A stretch of 64,000 nucleotides of DNA from Spirosoma lacussanchae (GTDB lineage: Bacteria > Bacteroidota > Bacteroidia > Cytophagales > Spirosomataceae). Position numbers and translations under genes: made by a program. Positions 17,401-24,207 of this stretch are shown here, in pieces (the stretch's first letter is position 1; the number at the start of each line of letters is the position of its first letter). Location of the stretch: positions 1,537,639 to 1,601,638 of the forward strand of contig NZ_SWJG01000001.1 in the NCBI RefSeq assembly GCF_005870035.1. Direction: 5' to 3'. Below the pieces are notes generated by a model. The model was not told the DNA's origin. It did not search any database and was given only the letters and a program-made list of their open reading frames with translations.

Positions 17401-19011
17401 CCCATCGAGTTTTTCGGACTGGGGATTACCCCGACCTGGACAACGAACCCGGACGGCACTATCGATGCCGAGAAACGCTCGGACCCCAACAGCGGCACAA
17501 CTATTCTGCTCCGGGCTCGTCAGAGCGGTGTAGAAGTTACGTACGAGTTCGATTTTGGTGCTTTCTGCCGTACGCAGGGTGGTAATTTGCCGCCAACGGT
17601 CAACGTAACGCTGCCAGCCCAGACCGGCAGCGTAGGTCAGTTTTTCAGCTACAAGCTGCCCGACGGCACCTTCTCCGATCCGGAAAGCCAGGCCATCACG
17701 ATTAGCATTACAGGGTTGCCAGCCGGCCTGAACCAGACCCCACCCGACCTGCGGCTCATTTCTGGTACGCCTACGCAGGCAGGTAATTTTACGGCTACAG
17801 TAACCGCTACCGACGCGCAGAACGCCAGCACCAGCACTACGCTGACGTTTACTATTCAGCCGGGTGGGGGTAACCCTCCGCCAAACAACGGCAATGTGGC
17901 GGTTGGGCAACCCATTCCGAATCAGGCCAGCTTAGTCAACCAGTTCTTCAACTTCACTATTCCGGTCAATGCCTTTACCGGAACGGTAGCCTCGGTCGAT
18001 GTGAGTGACCTGCCTCGTGGCCTGATGTACAACAGCGGCACGCGTACCATCAGCGGCACGGTGAATCAGCCCGATCAGCGGTATATCAACGTGACGGCCT
18101 CGGATGGGCAAGGCAACAGCGTCCGCAGCGGCTTCCTGCTGACGTTCTCGACAGGTTCGCAGGGTAGTCTGGCCGTAGCACAGTCGATTCCGAACCAAAC
18201 CGGTACGGTGGGGCAATTCTTCAGCTTCGCTATTCCAGCTGGTACTTTCTCCGGGCCGGTAACCTCGGTTGATGTGAGCGACCTGCCGCGTGGCCTGTTC
18301 TACTACAGCAATACGCGTCTTTTCGACGGTACGGTGAGCAGCCCCGACCAGCGGTATATTACGGTAACGGCTTTTGATGGACAGGGTGATCAGGTGCAAA
18401 CCACGTTCCTCCTTACCTTTAGCAACCCAGGCCCGGCCAGCCCACCAAATACGAGTGGCAACCTGGCGGTGGCGCAGTCGATTCCGAACCAAACCGGCAC
18501 GGTGGGCCAATTCTTTAGCTTCGCCATTCCGGCCGCTACGTTCTCGGGCCCAGTAACCTCGGTGGATGTGAGCGATCTGCCACGCGGGCTGATGTATACC
18601 AGCAACACCCGCACCATCAGCGGTACGGTAAGCCAGCCCGATCAGCGGCTGATGACCGTTATTGCGCTCGACGGATTGGGTAACGCCGTTCGGACGACGT
18701 TCACCCTGGCGTTCACCAGCCCAGGGGGGCGTCTGGGGGCTTCGGCCGAACCCGGCTCCGCGCTACAGGCGACGCTGCTCCCCAACCCCGTTGGCGAGGA
18801 GTTTGGAGTACGGATTACGGGTGCCCAGGGCCAGACAGTACAACTGCTGCTGACCGACCTGAGCGGCAGCGCCATTCTGAACACGTTGGTCGATGTCACC
18901 ACGACCGAGCATGAGGAGCGGCTACGGCTGGGCCATTGGGCTCCGGGTCTGTACCTGCTGCGGCTGCGGGCCAATCAGCAAACCGTTACGCTGAAGGTGA
19001 TTAAGCGATAA
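14479..19011 (+). CDS. T9SS-exported ExeM/NucH-type extracellular nuclease, multidomain
   Basis: The 1510 residues begin with a signal peptide (to about A-Q, residue 30). In order there follow a beta-sandwich region (about 31-245), a Calx-beta domain (247-360, ending I-T-D-N-E-S), an OB-fold region like YhcR/ExeM (366-617), and an endonuclease/exonuclease/phosphatase domain (634-940) with F-N-V-E-N-L, L-L-E-E-I-Q-D, G-D-L-N-D-F and S-D-H-D-P. Then come an Ig-like domain (about 1027-1128), three tandem repeats of about 85 residues (1139-1416), and a type A T9SS sorting domain (1428-1510; L-L-P-N-P at its start, a basic end). It probably degrades extracellular DNA for phosphate or nutrients, exported by machinery encoded in this window. 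Confidence 0.88.
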   Translation: MYKIYKLLSSTMVGGLFMLALLRPADSRAQVSLSAGNLTYTQNFNGLATSGTANADLPLGFLLQESGGGGRDNEQYAADAGSSTTGDTYSYGSAGNSDRALGGLASGTLQSVFGVVFSNNTGTAITSLTITYTGEQWRVGGGSPPAGPQRLTFSYVVGASPTLSSTGTPVDALDFISPISGVAASALDGNLAANRTTLTQTITFATPVEAGQQILLRWTDANDTGNDHGLAIDDLTVTASTAGGVALPTVTLTATDATAAEAGSDPGTFRFSRTGSTTDPLTVSYTVGGTATNGTDYTPTLGGTIVIAAGSASADITITPVDDADSEGAETATLTLVSSSAYAVGASPENLATVLITDNESAPATRIRTIQGTSHTSPLLGQTVTNVLGIVTARASNGFYMQDPDPDSDDRTSEGIFVFTGSGTAPAATIQVGDGVQVSGVVGEFGTGTNLTITQITSPTITELSEGQTLPAATVLGAGGRAIPTTVIDDDNFASFDPATDGIDFYESLEGMRVQINNPVAASPTVTSGGGQGEVWVLADNGASVTGRSARGGIVISAADFNPERIQIDDNLLNPPSNSFVTPVVNTGALFNTITGIVNYAAGNYEVLATSSPTVISNTLTKEVTDLTGTASQLTFGTFNVENLDPGDATFSAIAGRIVTNLRSPDILLLEEIQDNNGPTNNGVVDASTTFGLLINAITTAGGPTYEYRQINPVNNQDGGEPGGNIRVGFLFNPSRVTFVDRPGGTSTSATTVNNVGGKPQLSFNPGRVDPTNPAFDGAGANSASRKPLAGEFLFNGQTVFIIGNHFVSKGGDNPLFGNVQPPVLSSETQRNQQATVVRDFVRAILAIDASANVIVAGDLNDFEFASPLNILKAAPLTALVETLPANERYTYNFEGNAQAIDHILVSSNLTGNRLDRMDVVHINSEFSDQDSDHDPSVARFNLASAVSTLALIAPTYNCQTGAITFRTSGGDGTPIEFFGLGITPTWTTNPDGTIDAEKRSDPNSGTTILLRARQSGVEVTYEFDFGAFCRTQGGNLPPTVNVTLPAQTGSVGQFFSYKLPDGTFSDPESQAITISITGLPAGLNQTPPDLRLISGTPTQAGNFTATVTATDAQNASTSTTLTFTIQPGGGNPPPNNGNVAVGQPIPNQASLVNQFFNFTIPVNAFTGTVASVDVSDLPRGLMYNSGTRTISGTVNQPDQRYINVTASDGQGNSVRSGFLLTFSTGSQGSLAVAQSIPNQTGTVGQFFSFAIPAGTFSGPVTSVDVSDLPRGLFYYSNTRLFDGTVSSPDQRYITVTAFDGQGDQVQTTFLLTFSNPGPASPPNTSGNLAVAQSIPNQTGTVGQFFSFAIPAATFSGPVTSVDVSDLPRGLMYTSNTRTISGTVSQPDQRLMTVIALDGLGNAVRTTFTLAFTSPGGRLGASAEPGSALQATLLPNPVGEEFGVRITGAQGQTVQLLLTDLSGSAILNTLVDVTTTEHEERLRLGHWAPGLYLLRLRANQQTVTLKVIKR
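17896..18714 (+). repeat. Three tandem repeats of about 255 bp inside the nuclease gene
   Basis: Units begin near 17896, 18169 and 18463. Each encodes I-P-N-Q then V-x-Q-F-F-x-F-x-I-P, S-V-D-V-S-D-L-P-R-G-L and P-D-Q-R, an Ig-like putative stalk. Units 2 and 3 are most alike at DNA level, suggesting recent duplication. Confidence 0.85.
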
Positions 19012-19021
19012 CTGACGGACT

Positions 19022-19075
19022 AAAAAAGAAGGCGGGCGGTAAAGAAAATTTTCTTTACCGCCCGCCTTCTTTTTT
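19022..19075. terminator. Perfect 27-bp inverted repeat, bidirectional terminator
   Basis: The left arm (19022-19048) and right arm (19049-19075) are exact complements with no spacer. A GC-rich core (GGCGGGCGGT) is flanked by A/T runs, giving a U-tract on both strands. It closes the nuclease gene (plus) and the Gfo/Idh/MocA operon (minus). Confidence 0.93.
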
Positions 19076-19088
19076 AGTCAGAACAGAA

Positions 19089-20429
19089 CTAGCTCGTAAC
19101 CATATCCTGCTTGGTCGAGTCCCAGGTAACGCGTTTGCCGGTATGCAGGGCCGTAGTAGCCATAATGTTGGCCACCGAGTGGTTGAAACCAGCCCGGGCG
19201 GGCGCATTGGGCTCTTTCCGCGAGCGAACACACTCCATCCAGTTGAGCATGTGTAATGAGGTCATTGGGTCAGCGCCGGTGTTGGCACCCGTTTCCATAC
19301 GGGCTGCGTTGGCCAGTGTCATCTCCGGCAGCAGGTTAGCCTGCATGTCCATCTCTTTGGCGAAATTCGCTTTCAAGCCACCTTCGGGAGTGATCTTGTT
19401 GGTATCGAGATTAATCATGCCGCCGTTCGAGTAGTAATACTCTTTGGTACCACCCGCTTCGTTGTGCATCCGCGACGAGTACAGAACCTGAAAGCCTTTG
19501 GTTTTGTCATTGTCGGGGCCGTAATCGAAAACGGCGGTGAACGTATCGGCATTGACGCGGCCATCTTTCCAGACGTAAACGCCCCCGTTGGCCACCACCG
19601 AGCGAGGATGCTCCAGCCCGCTGAACCAGTGAACGGTATCAATCTGGTGCGACATCCATTGACCCGGAATGCCCGACGAGTACGGGTAAAACAAGCGGTA
19701 TTCGAGATATTTGCGCGGGTCCCAGTCTACTTTGGGGCGGTTGAGCAGGAAGCGGGTCCAGTCGGTATCTTCTTTCCGGATTTCGGAAACCAGTTTGGCC
19801 CGGCGCCACCGGCCGGGTTGGTTAACATTCCAGGTCATTTCGACCATACTAATGTCGCCGAATTTACCGGAGCGTATAAATTCATTGGCCGCGTGGTAGT
19901 TGGGGGCCGACCGGCGCTGCGATCCTACCTGGACAATTTTTTTACTTTTGTCGACGGCTTTTACGGCTTTGCGGGCGTCGTCCAGCGATTCGGCAAAGGG
20001 CTTTTCTACGTAGGCATCGCGGCCCGACTCAACGGCGTCGACCAGGTGCAGGGCATGTTGAAAATCAGCGGTGCTGATGATAACGGCGTCAACATCTTTC
20101 CGGTCGAGGAGTTCGTCGTTGTTGCGGGCTTTAAAAAAATTGTCGGCAGCCCAGCTTTTTCCTTTCAGGAATGATTCGGCTTCGTCACGACGACGGCTCC
20201 AAATATCAGATACACCCACGAAGGCAAAGTTGGTATCTTTCATGTGGCTGGCAAATGCTGGGGCGAGCGATTGCCGGAACCGATCTGAGAAGCCAATGAT
20301 ACCAACCCGCACCCGGTCGTTGGAGCCCAGAATGCGGGCGTAACTGCTGGCCGAGAAGCTGGCCGTCGGTAGCGCCAGGCCCAGGCCGGCTACAGCCGTT
20401 TTTTTAATGAAATCGCGACGATTTTCCAT
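19089..20429 (-). CDS. Exported Gfo/Idh/MocA family oxidoreductase
   Basis: The 446 residues begin with a Tat-type signal (N-R-R-D-F-I-K-K then a hydrophobic stretch ending near S-F-S-A-S), so it should be folded with its cofactor before export to the periplasm. A Rossmann motif (V-G-I-I-G-F) is followed by the family E-K-P-F-A motif with the conserved Lys, and G-x-Q-R-R-S-A-P. Members oxidise or reduce sugar hydroxyls using tightly bound NAD(P). It is last in the minus-strand unit after the TIM-barrel and DUF1080 genes, which points to glycoside 3-oxidation chemistry. The substrate is unknown. Confidence 0.88.
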   Translation of the reverse strand: MENRRDFIKKTAVAGLGLALPTASFSASSYARILGSNDRVRVGIIGFSDRFRQSLAPAFASHMKDTNFAFVGVSDIWSRRRDEAESFLKGKSWAADNFFKARNNDELLDRKDVDAVIISTADFQHALHLVDAVESGRDAYVEKPFAESLDDARKAVKAVDKSKKIVQVGSQRRSAPNYHAANEFIRSGKFGDISMVEMTWNVNQPGRWRRAKLVSEIRKEDTDWTRFLLNRPKVDWDPRKYLEYRLFYPYSSGIPGQWMSHQIDTVHWFSGLEHPRSVVANGGVYVWKDGRVNADTFTAVFDYGPDNDKTKGFQVLYSSRMHNEAGGTKEYYYSNGGMINLDTNKITPEGGLKANFAKEMDMQANLLPEMTLANAARMETGANTGADPMTSLHMLNWMECVRSRKEPNAPARAGFNHSVANIMATTALHTGKRVTWDSTKQDMVTS

Positions 20430-20601
20430 AGTGACGTAGTATCTCTGTTTTATAAAATACGATGTATGCCTTTACTCCCTCATCAGCCTGTTACTCGCCT
20501 GACGTTATTCAGACAAAGTCATGACTGGCAGGTACTTTACTTGGCTGATACTCAGAATTAGGATGACGGGCTGGTTGCCTGTTCGGGTCTGTGGCTCGGT
20601 C

Positions 20602-21345
20602 TTATAGGGTTTTTATCTTGATGTTGCGGTACGATACCTGATCGCCATGATCCTGAAGCAGGATGTGGCCTTTGCTGGCCTCGCCAAACCGGCCGTTGGC
20701 GTTATACTCGGGGGCTTTGTATTTACTCATCGCAACCAGTTCCCGGAATTTCTCGCTGCCCCGTTCGTATTCGACCACTTTTTTGCCGTTCAGCCAGTGT
20801 TCAACGTGCTGCCCTTTTGACACAACCCGGCCCGTGTTCCATTCGCCAATGGGGTTGGCTTTCTTTCCGGTGGCTGTAATCAGGTCGTAGAGCGAACCGA
20901 TCGTTCGGTTACCATCGCGGCCCATCTTGGCGTCGGGGTGTTTGTCGTCATCAAGAACCTGGAACTCCAGACCAAAGGCCGACCCTTTGGGTTTCGGCTG
21001 CTGCTCAACCACGAAGTATTTGAGGCCGCTGTTAGCCCCTTCGGTGAGTTTAAAATCGAACGTCAAATCGAAATCGCCGTACTCGCCGGTTGTAACAATG
21101 TCGCCAAAACTCTGCGACTCTGACCCGTCTGATTTCTGAATACTCAGCATCCCATCCTGTACGGACCAGCCTTTATCCGGAAACTTGTCTTTGTAGGCTC
21201 CGCGCCAGCCGTTTGTCGTTTTACCGTCGAAAAGTAGCTTCCAGCCTTCTTTCCGTTCTTTATCGGTTAGGGTATTGGGGCTTTGGGGTTTTTCGGCAGC
21301 TATCAGACTCAGCGACAGAATGCCGGCTACAAGAAGGTGTTTCAT
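20602..21345 (-). CDS. Secreted DUF1080 / 3-keto-disaccharide hydrolase family protein
   Basis: The 247-residue protein has a signal peptide (cleavage near residue 18). The concanavalin-like DUF1080 fold is marked by W-K-L-L-F-D-G-K-T-T-N-G-W at its start, F-D-L-T-F-D-F-K-L, G-L-E-F-Q-V-L-D-D and the closing I-L-L-Q-D-H-G family block. Members cleave 3-keto-glycosides. It sits between the TIM-barrel gene (51 bases upstream) and the Gfo/Idh/MocA gene, on the same strand, matching sets in other Bacteroidota in which these three enzymes act in sequence on oxidised glycosides. Confidence 0.9.
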   Translation of the reverse strand: MKHLLVAGILSLSLIAAEKPQSPNTLTDKERKEGWKLLFDGKTTNGWRGAYKDKFPDKGWSVQDGMLSIQKSDGSESQSFGDIVTTGEYGDFDLTFDFKLTEGANSGLKYFVVEQQPKPKGSAFGLEFQVLDDDKHPDAKMGRDGNRTIGSLYDLITATGKKANPIGEWNTGRVVSKGQHVEHWLNGKKVVEYERGSEKFRELVAMSKYKAPEYNANGRFGEASKGHILLQDHGDQVSYRNIKIKTL

Positions 21346-21396
21346 ACGTGTTCAGATTTACGCCCGGGGGCCAGAGGTAAACTCCGGTGCACTGGC

Positions 21397-22323
21397 TTAC
21401 AGGTTGTGTTTAAGCGTTTTGGTAATGTAATCTTTATTGATCTGGGCACACTGGGCTGCCGATTTGTCTTTTTCAGGAACGCCATCCAGTTCAATGATGC
21501 CCCAGCCTTTGAAGTTAATCTCGTCAAGGGCACTAAATACGGCGGGTACGTTGACATTGCCCCGGCCCAGCTCAACGAACTTGTAGGCTTTAGGATTGTC
21601 GGGTTTGTCTGGCAGAGGTGACATAGTGTCTTTCAGGTGCAGCGCATATAGCAGATCCTTATACTGCTTCACGGCCTGTTCGGGTTGTCCACCGCCCTGT
21701 TTGTAGTGGGCAATGTCGAGCAGTAGCTTACAGTATTTCGGGTTCATGGCCTGTACAATGACATCTACTTCTTCGGGCGTTTCGCCGAGCTGGTTCATGT
21801 GGTTGTGGTAGGCCGCCTGAACGCCCATATCGGCAGTTTGTTTGCCGATCTCGTTCATGACGGCCGCCAGCCGTTTCAGTTCGTCGGTGGTTGGAAGCCG
21901 GTCTTTGGGCCGAACGCTGTTGGTGAGCTGAATGGCCGACCCGCCCAGGGCTTTCACGAAGCTGGCGTGAGCCACGTGCATATCGATGGTACTCTGTTCT
22001 TTGGCGGGATCGATCTCTACGTTACCGCTCGAGAACATGGCCAGCTTCAGTTTATGCTGATCCAGTAACGCTTTCAGTTCTGACGGTTTGGCTTTGTAGG
22101 GGCCAAAGGTATTCGCTCGCAACTGAACACCCCGGTAGCCAAGGGCGGCCAGATCGGCAATGGCCTGGGCATCGTTGCCGCCCCAGGTGATGGCTGAATA
22201 AGCGATCTGCAAACCAGACTTTTTTGCTGACTGAGCCAGCAAAAAATCGGCTCCGGCTGTGAGAGCCAGAGCCGAAATACCAGTGGTTTTCAGAAACTGT
22301 CGTCTATTTACAGTTTCATTCAT
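21397..22323 (-). CDS. Exported TIM-barrel sugar isomerase/epimerase family protein
   Basis: The 308 residues start with a Tat-like signal (N-R-R-Q-F-L-K-T, hydrophobic region to about residue 30). The rest is an AP-endonuclease-2-like TIM barrel with the usual metal ligands in H-N-H, L-L-D-I-A-H and G-I-I-E-L-D-G. Such proteins isomerise, epimerise or hydrate sugars and sugar enals. It is the first gene after the hairpin that follows susD, and it heads the enzyme part of the locus. The exact reaction is inferred from its neighbours only. Confidence 0.85.
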   Translation of the reverse strand: MNETVNRRQFLKTTGISALALTAGADFLLAQSAKKSGLQIAYSAITWGGNDAQAIADLAALGYRGVQLRANTFGPYKAKPSELKALLDQHKLKLAMFSSGNVEIDPAKEQSTIDMHVAHASFVKALGGSAIQLTNSVRPKDRLPTTDELKRLAAVMNEIGKQTADMGVQAAYHNHMNQLGETPEEVDVIVQAMNPKYCKLLLDIAHYKQGGGQPEQAVKQYKDLLYALHLKDTMSPLPDKPDNPKAYKFVELGRGNVNVPAVFSALDEINFKGWGIIELDGVPEKDKSAAQCAQINKDYITKTLKHNL

Positions 22324-22454
22324 AGTGATAAGGGTTAGGAATAATCAGTATAAGCTGAACCGAATACTGATGGTTAAACAGAGCATGCTATACGCCCATG
22401 TATCTGTGTAAGACGCCAATGCCGTTTTTCTACTTATTCCGACAGGGGCAGAAA

Positions 22455-22490
22455 CAAAAAGCACCGGAACGAGCGGGTTCCGGTGCTCTT
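22455..22490 (-). terminator. Hairpin terminator downstream of susD
   Basis: AGCACCGGAAC (22460-22470) pairs with GTTCCGGTGCT (22477-22487). On the minus strand the stem is followed by TTTTT. It lies 22 bases past the susD stop and 137 bases before the TIM-barrel gene, so it may terminate or attenuate read-through from susCD into the enzyme genes. Confidence 0.85.
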
Positions 22491-22511
22491 GCTCAGTATG
22501 GCCCAACGAGA

Positions 22512-24194
22512 CTAGTAGCCTGGGTTTTGTGGGAAGGCGGTAGCTCCGTTGGTGGTGCGGTCGATCTGATCCTGCGGAATGGGCCGCAGCACGTGGAAAT
22601 CCTTGATGTTCGGACCGCCATCGGGGTTGTAGGCTTTGACGCGCTCAATCAGTTTACCCGTCCGTTTCAGATCGAACCAGCGGAACATTTCGCCGGCCAG
22701 CTCGCGGTCACGCTCATCGAGGATGAAATCGATACTCAGCTGAGCGGGGGTAATTTCCATCTGAGTCTGCCGACCCGGCCAGGCCGCCCGCCGACGGACT
22801 ACGTTGATGGCTTCGGCTGCTTCGGTGAGCTTGCCGAGTCTGAACTGCGCTTCGCCCAGAATCAGGTAGGTTTCGGCCAGTCGGAACATCAGGAAGTCGC
22901 GGCTACCGGCTTCGTACGTCCGGTCGGGGCGGAGGGGATCCAGGAACTTCTGCAGGGTTGGGAACAGGTTGGGGCGGTAGTTGCTCGGCACCAGCACCTG
23001 GTATTTGCGCTTGGCCCGATCCGCTTTGGACATCTCGAAACCCGGAATGAAAATCGTTGTATCGCCGGTAGCAAACGTGAGCGACGTTTTTGAATCGTCG
23101 AACATGTTGGTATAGGTGCCAGGGCGGTTGCTGAGCCAGGTATCCTTAAACGTCTTTTTGTAACGCGAATCGTTGACCCGGTTTGCCTGGGCAAAAACCG
23201 TTTCGAGCATATACGTCGTTGGGCGATAGCGTTTGAAAGGACGGCCACCCAGTACATCGCGCTGCATACCCGCCTGCGTGTCGTATTCCATACCGAAATA
23301 CAGGTGAGTTTGGTTACCGTTTACGGAAGCACCACCAGCTACACCAATGTTGGTTAAGGCGTCGGACGTGTATTGCGTAGCGAAAATAACTTCGCTGTTG
23401 ATCTCACCGCCCCCCTGGGCAAATACGCTCGCGAAATCAGGCAGCAGCGCATAGCTGTAATTTTTGATGACGTTCGTGGCGTAGGTAGCTGCTTTGGCGT
23501 AGTCGTCGGCGGCAGCAGCTTCTGAAGTCGCTTTGGTCAGATAGACACGGGCCAGCAGATGTTCAGCCGCGCCTTTGGTAGCCCGGCCGTAGTCTGAAGT
23601 CGGCGTACCCAGATCCGGTATGGCTGATTCCAGATCGCTGGTGATTAAGGCATATACATCTTTGACCGAGGCCCGGTTGAACGCCTTAGTTGGCTCCAGA
23701 TTGCCTTTTGTGATCAGCGCAACACCGCCGAAGGTCTGTACCAGCACGAAATAATGGTGAGCCCGCAGAAACTTCATCTCGGCGACCCGGCGCTTGACCA
23801 GGTTGGCATCCAGACCGGTGACCGTAGCGGCATTATCGATGACAATGTTCATCGTGTTGATGCCCACGTAGAAATTGTTCCAGAGGTCACGCAGGATGTC
23901 GACCCGCCCGTCAAACTGCGACAGGTACTGGTTCATGAACTTGTAACTCCCATCGGCCCCCATCGTATAGGTGTCGGTACCGAATACGGTCAGGTTCATG
24001 CCAATCTCGCGGCCATAGAAATCGCGCAGAGTTGAATAAGCTGCGCGGCCTGCGGCTTCGAACCCGGCTGCGCTGTTGATGTACTGAGCGCCTACCTGCG
24101 AAACAGGTACCTCTTCCAGTACGTCTTTGCAGGAGGTTGTGCTAAAGAGTAAGCCCGCGGTTAAGGCACTTACCAATAAATATGACTTTTTCAT
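22512..24194 (-). CDS. SusD/RagB-family outer-membrane nutrient-binding lipoprotein
   Basis: The 560 residues have a lipoprotein signal (M-K-K-S-Y, lipobox T-T-S-C near residue 22). The SusD-like helical (TPR-type) core is visible in A-E-M-K-F-L-R-A-H-H-Y-F, L-L-A-R-V-Y-L-T, F-R-L-A-E-T-Y-L-I-L-G-E-A and the C-terminal E-R-D-R-E-L-A-G-E-M-F-R-W-F-D-L-K-R-T-G, ending in P-I-P-Q-D-Q-I-D. It should form a lid over the SusC channel encoded 13 bases upstream. The longest frame extends 52 residues further into susC, but the lipoprotein signal fixes the start at 24194. Confidence 0.95.
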   Translation of the reverse strand: MKKSYLLVSALTAGLLFSTTSCKDVLEEVPVSQVGAQYINSAAGFEAAGRAAYSTLRDFYGREIGMNLTVFGTDTYTMGADGSYKFMNQYLSQFDGRVDILRDLWNNFYVGINTMNIVIDNAATVTGLDANLVKRRVAEMKFLRAHHYFVLVQTFGGVALITKGNLEPTKAFNRASVKDVYALITSDLESAIPDLGTPTSDYGRATKGAAEHLLARVYLTKATSEAAAADDYAKAATYATNVIKNYSYALLPDFASVFAQGGGEINSEVIFATQYTSDALTNIGVAGGASVNGNQTHLYFGMEYDTQAGMQRDVLGGRPFKRYRPTTYMLETVFAQANRVNDSRYKKTFKDTWLSNRPGTYTNMFDDSKTSLTFATGDTTIFIPGFEMSKADRAKRKYQVLVPSNYRPNLFPTLQKFLDPLRPDRTYEAGSRDFLMFRLAETYLILGEAQFRLGKLTEAAEAINVVRRRAAWPGRQTQMEITPAQLSIDFILDERDRELAGEMFRWFDLKRTGKLIERVKAYNPDGGPNIKDFHVLRPIPQDQIDRTTNGATAFPQNPGY

Positions 24195-24207
24195 GGATAG
24201 GTTGCAG

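Noticed and set aside
16924..17910. 328-codon open frame on the minus strand
   Set aside because: It lies wholly inside the nuclease gene. Its product has no coherent domain, and the plus-strand frame has clear motifs throughout.
19464..20174. 236-codon open frame on the plus strand
   Set aside because: It is antisense to the Gfo/Idh/MocA gene, with no start context or recognisable fold.
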